Positions 9,408 to 17,769 of a stretch of 64,000 nucleotides of DNA are shown in pieces. How positions within the stretch are numbered: the first letter of the stretch is position 1; every line of letters begins with the position of its first letter. Source of the stretch: Pseudidiomarina salinarum (GTDB lineage: Bacteria > Pseudomonadota > Gammaproteobacteria > Enterobacterales > Alteromonadaceae); the NCBI RefSeq assembly GCF_000753715.1, contig NZ_JPER01000004.1:248001-312000 (forward strand). The letters run 5' to 3'. A program made the translations under genes and the position numbers. Below the pieces are notes generated by a model, which searched no databases, had not been told where the DNA came from, and worked only from the letters and a program-made list of their open reading frames with translations.

Positions 9408-9889
9408 TTGAGAAAAACGATTCGATTCCTTCTGCCGTGCTGACACAACGTGGCGAAGCCGGTATTGATAAATATGATCCAGAACTGATTTTCAGTGAAG
9501 GCACGCATGTACTGTTTGGTGTGCCCGGAGCCTTTACCCCCACCTGTTCAGAAAAGCATCTGCCGGAATTCATTGAGAAATCATCCGACTTCCGCGACGC
9601 TGGTGTCGAAAGCATTGTCTGCGTTTCGGTAAATGACTGCTTTGTGATGGATGCCTGGGCCAAAGATAACAAGGTTGGCGACAAATTACGCATGCTTGCT
9701 GACGGCGACGGCTCTTTTCACGAGAAAATCGGCCTGATTAAAGACACCGGCAGTTTTGGCGGCAAGCGCGCCAAGCGCTACGCCATGATCATTCATAACG
9801 GCTGCGTCACCGACCTCTTTGTTGAAGAAGACCAGACCTTTGGTGTCAGCCGCGCTGACCACGTACTTGAGGTGATACAGAAGAAGTGA
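9404..9889 (+). CDS. Peroxiredoxin, Prx5-like
   Basis: Thiol peroxidase of the AhpC/TSA-redoxin fold, Prx5 subgroup. The active-site motif is PGAFTPTC with the peroxidatic Cys at residue 48. Other Cys occur at CVSVNDC (about residues 72-78) and near residue 128, but I cannot tell which, if any, resolves the disulfide. 161 residues. It would reduce hydrogen peroxide and organic peroxides in the cytoplasm. It is joined by four-base overlaps to rsmJ before and yhiN after. Confidence 0.9.
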   Translation: MIEKNDSIPSAVLTQRGEAGIDKYDPELIFSEGTHVLFGVPGAFTPTCSEKHLPEFIEKSSDFRDAGVESIVCVSVNDCFVMDAWAKDNKVGDKLRMLADGDGSFHEKIGLIKDTGSFGGKRAKRYAMIIHNGCVTDLFVEEDQTFGVSRADHVLEVIQKK

Positions 9890-11067
9890 CGCAGTACGAT
9901 GTAGTAGTGATTGGTGCCGGCGCCGCCGGCCTGCATTGCGCAGCAACAGCGGCGGCTCGCGGCCGTTCGGTGCTGGTGCTGGATCACGCCAAACAGGCGG
10001 GCAAAAAGATCCTGATCTCCGGCGGCGGGCGCTGCAACTTTACCAACATGTATACCAGCCCCGAGAATTTCATCTCGGCCAATCCGCATTTCTGTAAATC
10101 CGCTTTGAGTCGTTATACCCAATGGGATTTTATTGCCCTGGTTGAGCGCCATGGCATTGCCTACCATGAAAAAACTCTGGGCCAGCTATTCTGCAATGAG
10201 TCGGCTAAAGATATCGTCGCGATGCTGATGAACGAGTGTTCAAAGTACGGCGCGCGGGTGCAGTTGCGTACTTCGGTAACGGGCATCAGTTCGGTAGCCA
10301 CAGGTTATAAGATCGAAACCGATCAGGGCGATATCAGCGCCGAAAAATTAGTGGTGGCCTGCGGCGGCTTGTCCATGCCCAAGCTCGGTGCCACGCCGCT
10401 GGGCTATCAGTTGGCAGAACAATTTGGCCACCGCGTGCTGCCAGTGCGGGCTGGCCTGGTGCCATTTACCCTGCATGACGCCGATAAAGAGCGCTATGCG
10501 GAGCTGTCCGGGCTGGCGGTAGACAGTGTCGCAAGTAATCAGCGAGCCAGCTTCAAAGAAGCTATGCTGTTTACCCACCGCGGCCTGAGCGGGCCCTCAG
10601 TACTGCAGATTTCGTCCTACTGGCTGCCAGGCGAACCGGTACAAATGGACCTGCTGCCGGGCACGGACCTTTTCGCTGAACTTACCACACTGCGCCAGCA
10701 GCGCCCGCGATCGCTACTGCGTACCGTGTTGCAGCAATGGTTGCCAAAACGTCTGGTGCAGGCCTTCAGCGACCAGTATCAGTGGCCGGATCATAACCTG
10801 GCCGACTGCAGTAACGCCCTGCTGCAGCAAGTCGCCTCCACTATCAACAACTGGACCATCCGGCCCAATGGCACCGAGGGCTACCGCACCGCCGAGGTTA
10901 CCCTGGGCGGCGTCGACACCGACGAAGTCAGCTCCAAGACCATGCAAAGCAAGCTGCAGCCCGGCCTCTATTTTATCGGCGAAGTGCTGGATGTGACCGG
11001 CTGGCTCGGCGGCTACAACTTCCAGTGGGCCTGGAGCTCCGCCTACGCCGCCGGCCAGGACGCCTGA
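9886..11067 (+). CDS. yhiN: NAD(P)/FAD-dependent oxidoreductase, YhiN/HI0933 family
   Basis: Flavoprotein of the HI0933-like family; the reaction is not established. The N-terminal dinucleotide-binding motif is VVVIGAGAAGLHCA, then ISGGGRCNFTN, both diagnostic, and a C-terminal second FAD contact GEVLDVTGWLGGYNFQWAWSS. The start is GTG 9886 overlapping the peroxiredoxin stop (GTGA). 393 residues. It ends the dam-elaA-rsmJ-prx-yhiN run; no terminator is obvious in the following 126 bases. Confidence 0.93.
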   Translation: MTQYDVVVIGAGAAGLHCAATAAARGRSVLVLDHAKQAGKKILISGGGRCNFTNMYTSPENFISANPHFCKSALSRYTQWDFIALVERHGIAYHEKTLGQLFCNESAKDIVAMLMNECSKYGARVQLRTSVTGISSVATGYKIETDQGDISAEKLVVACGGLSMPKLGATPLGYQLAEQFGHRVLPVRAGLVPFTLHDADKERYAELSGLAVDSVASNQRASFKEAMLFTHRGLSGPSVLQISSYWLPGEPVQMDLLPGTDLFAELTTLRQQRPRSLLRTVLQQWLPKRLVQAFSDQYQWPDHNLADCSNALLQQVASTINNWTIRPNGTEGYRTAEVTLGGVDTDEVSSKTMQSKLQPGLYFIGEVLDVTGWLGGYNFQWAWSSAYAAGQDA

Positions 11068-11193
11068 TTAAGCAAAATTGTAACGGCCACTCTATACTAA
11101 GACAGCTCGACTTAGAGCGTGATCTGTTCACCAAAGCCTCACGTATATGCTGATAAGTTGTTCTATACCAATAGATATCAGAGAGGAATTTAA

Positions 11194-12021
11194 ATGATAA
11201 AATTTGCGGGTTTACTGTTTCCGGTGTTAATAACTGCTCTCTCCTTTCAAACAGCATTAGCACAGGACGAAAAAACAGCTCTGGTGCCTTTACCCTCAGT
11301 CCAGGACTTCTCGAAGGGTAAAGATGGCTGGAGCTTCGGGCTGGGCCTGGGTATTGAATACGAAACGGCCTATGAAGGGTCTGATGAGTTCGGCTTCGAA
11401 CTCCAGCCTGCTGGTGCAGTACAATGGCGCAGCGGTGATGACGTTTTCTTCTTTGCCGGTGAAGCGCTTGGGTGGCGTGGTCTTCGCTCCGATACCTGGC
11501 TATTAGAGGCCGCCGTAGCCTTTGATGAGGGGCGTGAAGAAAGTGATTCCGATGACGGTCATTTGGATGGCCTCGGCGACCAGGATGAGAGCGTTGAACT
11601 TGTGCTGCAAGGGCGTCGCGCTTTCGCTGCCGACTGGCGCAATTGGCTGGTTGGTCGTGTTGTCACCGGTGGTGACGGAACCCTTGGTCTGTTTGGAGTG
11701 GGCCACCGCTTCGGTAACCAAATCGACGGCACCGGTTCCGAAGTTAATCTCGTTGCGGTTTTTCACGACAGCGAATACGCCAACACAGGTTTCGGCATAG
11801 ACGCAGCCCAAGCGGCTGCATCCGGCTTAGATGAAACCACGCTGAGTGGTGGATTACGCTCAATCGGCATCGATTACAATTATCGCCATTACATCAATGA
11901 GAATTGGCAGATTTATGGCGAAGCACTTTTCGAATATTACAGTAGTGAGGTTCGGGATAGCCCAATCGCTCGTAGTAACTACGAGGCCGAAGTCGGCGTC
12001 GGATTCATTTATATATTCTAG
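11194..12021 (+). CDS. MipA/OmpV family outer-membrane protein
   Basis: Predicted outer-membrane beta-barrel of the MipA/OmpV family (in E. coli, MipA scaffolds MltA and PBP1B; OmpV-like members are also osmotic or transport proteins). The signal peptide is cleaved near ALAQ (residue 23). The family motif GLGIEYETAYEGSDEF follows, with alternating hydrophobic strands and a terminal aromatic FIYIF. RBS GAGAGGAA precedes ATG 11194. 275 residues. It stands alone between two intergenic gaps. Its exact role cannot be read from sequence. Confidence 0.85.
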   Translation: MIKFAGLLFPVLITALSFQTALAQDEKTALVPLPSVQDFSKGKDGWSFGLGLGIEYETAYEGSDEFGFELQPAGAVQWRSGDDVFFFAGEALGWRGLRSDTWLLEAAVAFDEGREESDSDDGHLDGLGDQDESVELVLQGRRAFAADWRNWLVGRVVTGGDGTLGLFGVGHRFGNQIDGTGSEVNLVAVFHDSEYANTGFGIDAAQAAASGLDETTLSGGLRSIGIDYNYRHYINENWQIYGEALFEYYSSEVRDSPIARSNYEAEVGVGFIYIF

Positions 12022-12141
12022 ACCGCCTGACCTTTCCCCCTGTATTAGGCAAAGTGAGTTGTTCTGGCCTAAGCTTAAGGTATTGTAAGTACTGCAAAAC
12101 ATTGTCGTACTCAGTAATTCAGATACTGATAAGGAGCAGGT

Positions 12142-13137
12142 GTGGCGCAAAACCAGCGAGCTGAGACTGAATACAAGCAGCCTCCGGTAGTGGATAACGC
12201 TGAGGGTAAACCAAGAACTATAGGGATCGAACTCGAATTCTCCGGTATTTCACTGGCCGATACCGAGCAGTTAGTACTGGAGGTTCTGGACGGCGAAACC
12301 GTGGAGGAAACGGCGGCGGCGCGCACTATAAAAACCAGCCTTGGTGAGTTTAAGGTTGAGCTCGACTGGGACTACCTGAAACGTAAAGCCAAAGAAGAAG
12401 GCGAGGACGCCGATGGCTTGCCTGACGACAGTTGGGTAAAGCACCTGAGCAAGGCCGCTGCCTGGTTGGTGCCGGTCGAGATTGTCTGCCCGCCAATTGA
12501 GTTCCGTCATCTGCAACAACTGGATCCGCTCATCCGGGCGTTGCAGCAAAGCGATGCCAAGGGTACTTCCGAGTCTATGATTGCGGCCTATGGCACCCAT
12601 ATCAATCCGGAGATCCCCAAGCTTGATGCCCCCACCCTGCATGCCTACCTGCAGGCATACAGCCTGTTGCAGTGGTGGTTGGTGGAAGCCCATCATGTCA
12701 ACAATACCCGCAAACTAAGCCCCTTTATTGATCTCTATCCGGAAGAATACGTTATTGAAATTCTGAAGCAGGATAATCCGGATATGGATCAACTGCTGGA
12801 TGATTATCTGGAGTTTAATCCGAGCCGGAACCGGGCGTTAGATATGTTACCGTTACTGTGCGAGATCGACGAAGATCGCGTCCGCTCGGTAGTTGATGAC
12901 AAGAAGATCAAGTCGCGGCCGACCTTTCATTACCGCTTGCCCGATTGTCGCATCGGTGATCCGGACTGGTCGCTGGCCCGTGAGTGGAATATCTGGTGGC
13001 AGGTTGAGAAACTGGCCTACGACCACGACAAGCGCACCGAACTGTGCGAAAAATTCATCAGTGCGAAGCGTCCGCTAATTGGCGTAAGCCGCAACCGTTG
13101 GGTGGAAGAAATTACTACATGGCTAGACCAAGAGTAG
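12142..13137 (+). CDS. Amidoligase family protein
   Basis: Member of the COOH-NH2 ligase (amidoligase) family, glutamine-synthetase/GCS-like fold, predicted to form amide bonds between a carboxylate and an amine using ATP. The diagnostic first strand is RTIGIELEF (residues about 25-34); later conserved-looking blocks are AAYGTHINPEIP and NNTRKLSPFIDLYPEEY. The start is GTG 12142 behind GGAG. 331 residues. The 3' end overlaps the next gene, a class-I glutamine-amidotransferase-like hydrolase, by 19 bases. Amidoligase plus such a hydrolase is a partnership reported in comparative genomics (Iyer and colleagues) and suggests synthesis and trimming of a gamma-glutamyl or peptide product. The substrate is unknown. 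Confidence 0.85.
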   Translation: MAQNQRAETEYKQPPVVDNAEGKPRTIGIELEFSGISLADTEQLVLEVLDGETVEETAAARTIKTSLGEFKVELDWDYLKRKAKEEGEDADGLPDDSWVKHLSKAAAWLVPVEIVCPPIEFRHLQQLDPLIRALQQSDAKGTSESMIAAYGTHINPEIPKLDAPTLHAYLQAYSLLQWWLVEAHHVNNTRKLSPFIDLYPEEYVIEILKQDNPDMDQLLDDYLEFNPSRNRALDMLPLLCEIDEDRVRSVVDDKKIKSRPTFHYRLPDCRIGDPDWSLAREWNIWWQVEKLAYDHDKRTELCEKFISAKRPLIGVSRNRWVEEITTWLDQE

Positions 13138-13790
13138 GGGTTACCGGGGACGGCCGACGCTGGTCGCCAAGTTGGTGGTGTACGCGTATTGCGTTATGGC
13201 TGGTCGGTGCCAAAGCCGAGCGTATCAGTGTGCGGCATGAGGCCTCCGGCAAGCCGCTAGAGGCAATTATCATCGGCGGCGGTAGCGACATCGGCCCGGA
13301 GCACTATGGCGGCGATGTTGAAGCCAAGGTTAAAACGGACCCGGCCCGCGATGCGCTGGAAATGGAATGGATCCAGTATGCGTTTGATAAAGAAATTCCG
13401 TTACTTGGGATTTGCCGGGGCGCGCAGCTGATTAATGCGGTGCTGGGCGGTAACCTGCATAATGACATCCGGTTCTTACGCAAAAAGACCTACAACCGCC
13501 CTGGCATAATGCCTACCAAACAGGTTTTCATCGAGTCAGACTCGTGGCTGGCTGAGGTTTGTAAAAAGACCAAGCTGCGGGTCAACAGTCTCCATCATCA
13601 GGCAATTAAAGATGCCGGCAAGGGTATCCGGGTGGTGGCCCATGACCTTGATGATATTACCCAGGCGGTCGAACGACTCGAACACCCACGGGTGATCGGG
13701 GTGCAATGGCATCCGGAATATCTGTTCTATATCCCCGCGCAACTCAGACTTTTTCGCTGGCTGATTCGCCCGAAAAACTGTCCGAAATAA
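13119..13790 (+). CDS. Gamma-glutamyl-gamma-aminobutyrate hydrolase family (peptidase C26) protein
   Basis: Class-I glutamine-amidotransferase-like hydrolase of the PuuD/C26 type. The nucleophile elbow is LLGICRGAQLIN (Cys nucleophile), and the His-Glu pair is in GVQWHPEY; all three catalytic residues are present. I start it at ATG 13119 (MARPRVGVTGD) because the upstream in-frame extension lies inside the amidoligase and has no family similarity. 223 residues. It overlaps the amidoligase by 19 bases, and its 3' end overlaps the convergent SGNH gene by 47 bases. It likely hydrolyses a gamma-glutamyl linkage made or edited by the amidoligase (inference). Confidence 0.85.
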   Translation: MARPRVGVTGDGRRWSPSWWCTRIALWLVGAKAERISVRHEASGKPLEAIIIGGGSDIGPEHYGGDVEAKVKTDPARDALEMEWIQYAFDKEIPLLGICRGAQLINAVLGGNLHNDIRFLRKKTYNRPGIMPTKQVFIESDSWLAEVCKKTKLRVNSLHHQAIKDAGKGIRVVAHDLDDITQAVERLEHPRVIGVQWHPEYLFYIPAQLRLFRWLIRPKNCPK

Positions 13791-14484
13791 CCTTTGCAGC
13801 GGCGCCTGCCCACAGGCTGCATGCCGCAGCTGAAGGGTGAAAACCGTCGGCGGCCATATAGTCTTCCGCAAACGGCATGTCGAACTGCAACAGCCGGACC
13901 ACCGGGTTGCGCTTAGCCACTTGCGCCATGACAGCGTTTAGCTCGCGCGCCTTGCCGCCCAGGAACCATCTTAAGGGTTGCGGTAGCGCCGGAAACTTAT
14001 CCATCGGTGGTACTGCGGTCAGGATAATGTAGCTGACACCATAGCGCTGTTCCAATAGCCGGCAGAGGGCAACCAGATTGCGCTGCCAGCGACCACGACC
14101 GGTATTGCCGGTCACATCATTTACCCCGATTGAAACCACCGCCGTATCAAAGCGCTGCGGCTGTTGCAGGTGCAACCAGACAAGCAGTTCAGCACAGTTC
14201 AGCCCCGACTGGGCCAGCCGTTGCCACTGCACGGAAAAGTTATCCTCCAGGCAGCGTAGCAGCTGGCCGGTGAACGCTTCGTTAGCGTCATCCACACCGA
14301 CCCCGGCCGCCGCCGAGTCACCGGTAATCAGCAGCCGTAATGGCGGTCCGGAGCCAGCCTGGCCCTGCCGCTCGCCGGCAGGCTCGGCTAGCCTTGGGGT
14401 TTCGCGCCGTACCCGTCGCCCCTGGCGGATAAGCCAGGGCGCGAGCGGAATAACTACCAGCGTAGCGAGCAGACTCCGCAGCAT
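13744..14484 (-). CDS. SGNH/GDSL-type hydrolase
   Basis: Serine esterase/lipase-like hydrolase. Block I is LLITGDSAAAGVGV (nucleophilic Ser), block III GVNDVTG (Asn), and block V DGFHPS (Asp and His), so the catalytic set is complete. The N-terminus has a hydrophobic segment (about residues 4-17), possibly a membrane anchor or uncleaved signal. 246 residues. It abuts yjjG directly upstream (zero-base gap) and is probably cotranscribed with it. Substrate unknown. Confidence 0.85.
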   Translation of the reverse strand: MLRSLLATLVVIPLAPWLIRQGRRVRRETPRLAEPAGERQGQAGSGPPLRLLITGDSAAAGVGVDDANEAFTGQLLRCLEDNFSVQWQRLAQSGLNCAELLVWLHLQQPQRFDTAVVSIGVNDVTGNTGRGRWQRNLVALCRLLEQRYGVSYIILTAVPPMDKFPALPQPLRWFLGGKARELNAVMAQVAKRNPVVRLLQFDMPFAEDYMAADGFHPSAAACSLWAGAAAKVISDSFSGESASEKV

Positions 14485-15171
14485 TTATCCGGCACCCATC
14501 AACACACGATGTAATTCGCTTAACGACGCCACCTCGTAGTGTGGCTCAATGCCCTCGGGAGCAGGGACGCCATGATGATTCAACCAGCAGGTATGAATGC
14601 CGGCATTGAGCCCGCCCTGAATATCCGATTGTGGATTATCCCCAACCATCAGTATCCGGTTGCGCTCGGGGTTGGTCATCTGCGCGAACGCGTGCTCAAA
14701 AATGGCGATATCAGGCTTGGCCACACCGACTTCATCGGAAATCACCAGCAGGTCAAAATGCGCATGCAGCCCGGTGCGTTTCAGCCGGATTTCCTGTAGT
14801 TCGGTAAAACCGTTGGTAATAATGCCCAGCTGCACCTGCCCGCGCAGATCGCTCAGCAACTCGTGGGCGCCCGGCAGCGGCTCGCAGATTTCCGCCATGG
14901 CTGCCAGAAACGCACTGTTGAGTTCCCCAGGGGTGATATTGAGACGCTCGCCCCACGAGGTAAAGCGTCGTTCCTGCAGTTGTTGGGCGTTAATCAGCCC
15001 GTCCTGATAGTCCACCCACAGCGGCTTGTTAACTGACTGATAAGCATCATAATCAGCTTCAGCGAAGTCAACGTTATAGCCGCGGAACATGCGCTGTAAT
15101 CCGGCGAATGCATCGAAGTGAAATAAGGTGTCATCTGCGTCAAACAGCAGCCAGTCGTAATTACCAATCAT
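14485..15171 (-). CDS. yjjG: HAD-family pyrimidine 5'-nucleotidase, YjjG type
   Basis: Dephosphorylates pyrimidine nucleoside monophosphates including non-canonical ones (house-cleaning role in E. coli). HAD motif I is [13 protein letters not shown], motif II ITNGF, motif III with Lys in [11 protein letters not shown], and motif [15 protein letters not shown]. 228 residues, typical of YjjG. Start at ATG 15171, with the divergent DUF924 gene beginning about 80 bases away. Confidence 0.9.
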   Translation of the reverse strand: MIGNYDWLLFDADDTLFHFDAFAGLQRMFRGYNVDFAEADYDAYQSVNKPLWVDYQDGLINAQQLQERRFTSWGERLNITPGELNSAFLAAMAEICEPLPGAHELLSDLRGQVQLGIITNGFTELQEIRLKRTGLHAHFDLLVISDEVGVAKPDIAIFEHAFAQMTNPERNRILMVGDNPQSDIQGGLNAGIHTCWLNHHGVPAPEGIEPHYEVASLSELHRVLMGAG

Positions 15172-15253
15172 TTTTTTGCCCGCCAGGAGTTATTCCGCTA
15201 GCTTATTAACTATCAGGTTCACTATCAACAAAATGCAACAAGGGAAACTTCAG

Positions 15254-15796
15254 ATGCCAGCCCCAGCCGAAGTACTCGCGTTCTGGTTTAACGAATTACA
15301 GCCCGACCAGTGGTGGGCCAAAGACGACAAGCTCGATCAGCACATCAGCGATCGTTTTGCGCTCTATCTGGACCAGGCGGCCGCCGGGGAACTTGCGCAC
15401 TGGCGCGATGAGCCCGAAGGCCGGCTGGCAGAAATCATCGTGCTCGATCAGTTCTCGCGTAACATTCACCGCGGCAAACCCGAATCCTTCGCCCAGGACA
15501 CCGTGGCCCTGGTACTGGCACAGGAAGCCATTCGTGTTGGCGCACACTTACTCCTGAATCCGGTCCAGCGCAGTTTTCTTTACCTGCCTTATATGCACAG
15601 CGAATCGCGACTTATCCAGCAGCAGGCGATTGAGTTGTACCGCGAAAACGGCATTGATGAAAATTACCAGTTCGCGCTCAAACATCAGGCTATAATTGAG
15701 CGCTTCGGGCGCTATCCGCATCGCAATGACATTCTTGGGCGGCGCTCGACACCAGCGGAACTCGAGTTCCTCAAGCAACCAGATTCAGGGTTTTAG
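15254..15796 (+). CDS. DUF924 family protein
   Basis: Conserved cytoplasmic alpha-helical protein of unknown function. The family pattern is visible: VLAFWFNELQPDQWW near the N-terminus, IIVLDQFSRNIHRG, and FLYLPYMHSES. I start at ATG 15254 (AGGGA eight bases before it) because the family normally starts just before VLAFWF; an in-frame extension reaches 15176. 180 residues. The next gene starts immediately after its stop. Confidence 0.87.
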   Translation: MPAPAEVLAFWFNELQPDQWWAKDDKLDQHISDRFALYLDQAAAGELAHWRDEPEGRLAEIIVLDQFSRNIHRGKPESFAQDTVALVLAQEAIRVGAHLLLNPVQRSFLYLPYMHSESRLIQQQAIELYRENGIDENYQFALKHQAIIERFGRYPHRNDILGRRSTPAELEFLKQPDSGF

Positions 15797-16243
15797 ATGA
15801 AAATATGGGTGGATGCCGACGCTTGTCCTGGTGTCGTTAAAGAAATTTTGTACCGCGCTGCAGAGCGCAAAGCTATTCCCCTGGTCCTGGTGGCCAATCA
15901 GCCACTGCGGGTACCGCCGTCAAAAGTCATCAGTACCCTGCAGGTCAGCTCCGGCTTCGACGTGGCCGACGATGAAATCGTTAAGCGCATCGAACCGGGC
16001 GATCTGGTTATCACCAGCGACATTCCGCTAGCCGCTGAGGTGATCGAGAAAGGTGGCCAGGCGCTGAGCCCGCGCGGCGAATTATTTACCAGCGAGAATA
16101 TCCGTGGTCGCCTGAACATCCGCGATTTTATGGATACCATGCGCAGCAGTGGCATCCAGAGCGGCGGTCCGGCGCCTTTAAGCCAGCGCGATCGCATGGC
16201 TTTTGCCAACCATTTAGATCGGATTCTGGCCCGCGCCAGGTAG
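15797..16243 (+). CDS. yaiI: UPF0178 (DUF188) protein YaiI
   Basis: Conserved protein of unknown activity, PIN-like fold. It begins [10 protein letters not shown], the family signature, and carries [14 protein letters not shown] and [12 protein letters not shown]. 148 residues, typical. It starts one base after the DUF924 stop, so the two are likely cotranslated. Confidence 0.9.
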   Translation: MKIWVDADACPGVVKEILYRAAERKAIPLVLVANQPLRVPPSKVISTLQVSSGFDVADDEIVKRIEPGDLVITSDIPLAAEVIEKGGQALSPRGELFTSENIRGRLNIRDFMDTMRSSGIQSGGPAPLSQRDRMAFANHLDRILARAR

Positions 16244-16321
16244 CTGCCCTCGTTAATAAAGTTGCAAAAAATCCGGATATAGTATTTCCTTATGAAGACG
16301 CAACAAAACAAGGAGCATACT

Positions 16322-16498
16322 ATGTTACGTTGGGCATTGATTTTTCTGGTTGTCGCACTTATTGCGGCGGTGCTGGGTTTCGGTGGTATTGCCGGAGCTG
16401 CAGCTGATATTGCCAAAATAATCTTCTTTATCTTTCTTGTTCTACTGGTTATTTCTTTGCTTGCCGGAGCCTTACGGGGCCGCGGTCCGCGAATGTAG
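16322..16498 (+). CDS. DUF1328 small membrane protein (YtjA-like)
   Basis: Very small (58 residues) inner-membrane protein with two hydrophobic helices: residues about 4-25 ([19 protein letters not shown]) and 32-51. Family features are the Gly-rich first turn and [17 protein letters not shown] precedes ATG 16322; the 10-residue in-frame extension upstream is not family-like. An intrinsic terminator follows 30 bases later. Function unknown; homologues are often stress-induced. Confidence 0.85.
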   Translation: MLRWALIFLVVALIAAVLGFGGIAGAAADIAKIIFFIFLVLLVISLLAGALRGRGPRM

Positions 16499-16528
16499 CA
16501 ATCGCTCCATAGTTCAGTTGAACTAACC

Positions 16529-16563
16529 AAAAAAAAGTGCCTGCATGCCAGGCACTTTTTTTT
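16529..16563 (+). terminator. Intrinsic terminator (bidirectional look)
   Basis: The stem GTGCCTG (16537-16543) pairs with CAGGCAC (16549-16555) across a five-base loop. An A-run lies on the left and a T-run (16556-16563) on the right, so it could stop transcription in either direction. It follows the DUF1328 gene. Confidence 0.92.
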
Positions 16564-16634
16564 GCACTCCTGCTAGCCAAGCGAAATCCCTGGCCACTGC
16601 TATACTGAAGCTATCAGAGAACGAGGAGGCACAG

Positions 16635-17162
16635 ATGAAATACGTAACTCACTTAGCACTTCTGGCGTTAACCTTTACTTTGGCAGCTTGTTCATCCCAA
16701 CCAGACTATCGTGCTGCCAGAGATGGCGGCTATGGCTACAGTGAAACTAAGCTGACCGATACCCAGTACCGGGTCAGCTTTAAAGCGCGCGGCACCGATA
16801 AATCACAAGCTATGAACTATGCCATGTTGCGCGCAGCTGAAGTCACGTTGCAGGAAGATTATGACTGGTTCCTGGTTGTTCACCGCGATACCCTGATCGA
16901 CCGTGAGCGCGTACCGAACCCCTATCCAAACTACCTGACATCGCACGACATGGTGACTTATTGCAGCGCGGCCGGCTGCTTCGTGCGCAGTTATCCCCGC
17001 ACCGCATTTTCTGCTGGTATCCACCTTGGTGGTCGCGTCGACAGTGATATTGAAGTAGTGCTGGAGATTAAAATGGGTGCCGGTCCGATCCCGGATACTG
17101 ATTACAGCTTTAACGCTGAAGAAGTCGTGAAAAATTTACGACCGAAAACCGAAGAGGAATAA
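16635..17162 (+). CDS. CC0125/CC1285-family lipoprotein
   Basis: Predicted lipoprotein of unknown function. The signal peptide ends in lipobox LAAC (Cys at residue 18). The mature part contains GYSETKLTDTQYRVSFKARG and a block with alanines (MNYAMLRAAEVTLQEDYDWF), the pattern seen in this family. GAGGAGG lies before ATG 16635; an earlier in-frame ATG at 16545 lies in the preceding terminator and is rejected. 175 residues. An intrinsic terminator follows directly. Confidence 0.85.
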   Translation: MKYVTHLALLALTFTLAACSSQPDYRAARDGGYGYSETKLTDTQYRVSFKARGTDKSQAMNYAMLRAAEVTLQEDYDWFLVVHRDTLIDRERVPNPYPNYLTSHDMVTYCSAAGCFVRSYPRTAFSAGIHLGGRVDSDIEVVLEIKMGAGPIPDTDYSFNAEEVVKNLRPKTEEE

Positions 17163-17177
17163 CTCTTTAAGAAGTGA

Positions 17178-17206
17178 AACGCCGGCTTACCGCCGGCGTT
17201 TTTTAT
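17178..17206 (+). terminator. Intrinsic terminator
   Basis: Stem AACGCCGGC (17178-17186), loop of five, GCCGGCGTT (17192-17200), then a T-run to 17204. It ends the lipoprotein transcript and overlaps the stop codon of the convergent DUF1761 gene. Confidence 0.92.
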
Positions 17207-17610
17207 TTCCAGCCACCTAATAGCGCGCCAATCGCAGCGAAGTAAACCGTGATATAACCGCCATGAATTAAAATATAGCGCCAGCTACGCTGCTCAAACA
17301 GCGCAATCACCGCAAAAATCATGGTAGCCCAGCCTAGTCCGGCAAGTATTCCCGCAGTTAAGCCCCACTGCCAGTCAGTTCCGGGCGATGCCAGAAAGAA
17401 AGCCAGATTCAGACTGATTATCCACGAAAAAATAAAGGTTAAGCCAAAGACTTTCAGAGGGTTGAACGATTTAAGCTGCTCATCAGAAAGCCCGGCTGCG
17501 CTTTGCCATTGCTTCGCGAATAAAACTGGTGAATACCAGATGCCGCCAATAACTAAATTCAGCAGGGCTGCGACCAAAACCGCCCATAGATTAATATCTG
17601 TCCAATGCAT
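17203..17610 (-). CDS. DUF1761 membrane protein
   Basis: Small integral membrane protein, 135 residues, with four predicted helices. The family features are visible: N-terminal WYSPVLFAKQW after the first helix and GLGWATMIFAV in the third. Function unknown. Its stop codon lies in the terminator of the convergent lipoprotein gene; its start is divergent from the fnr promoter region. Confidence 0.85.
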   Translation of the reverse strand: MHWTDINLWAVLVAALLNLVIGGIWYSPVLFAKQWQSAAGLSDEQLKSFNPLKVFGLTFIFSWIISLNLAFFLASPGTDWQWGLTAGILAGLGWATMIFAVIALFEQRSWRYILIHGGYITVYFAAIGALLGGWK

Positions 17611-17721
17611 TATTATTGTCCTTATTATGTGAACTTCTCTAGTTATAACCTATAAACGTACCCAACGCTGGAAATAAATAGGTAGTCCTTCTGTATAAGA
17701 TTTAATTAACGGCAATCCGGG

Positions 17722-17760
17722 TATAATGCAATTACTTTAGCTGTCCTTGATCTAAATCAG
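17722..17760 (+). promoter_or_regulatory. fnr promoter -10 and internal FNR box
   Basis: A perfect TATAAT lies at 17722-17727. Downstream of the expected transcription start is an FNR box TTGATCTAAATCAG at 17747-17760, one mismatch from the consensus TTGAT-N4-ATCAA. The box ends nine bases before the fnr start codon and overlaps the AGGAA ribosome-binding region, so FNR bound there would block its own synthesis (inference: negative autoregulation). Confidence 0.75.
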
Positions 17761-17769
17761 GAAAAATTA

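Noticed and set aside
13044-13118. Longer start for the C26 hydrolase
   Set aside because: The added residues lie within the amidoligase and do not resemble the family N-terminus.
16545-16634. N-terminal extension of the lipoprotein from ATG 16545
   Set aside because: It begins inside an intrinsic terminator and would bury the signal peptide; ATG 16635 has GAGGAGG.
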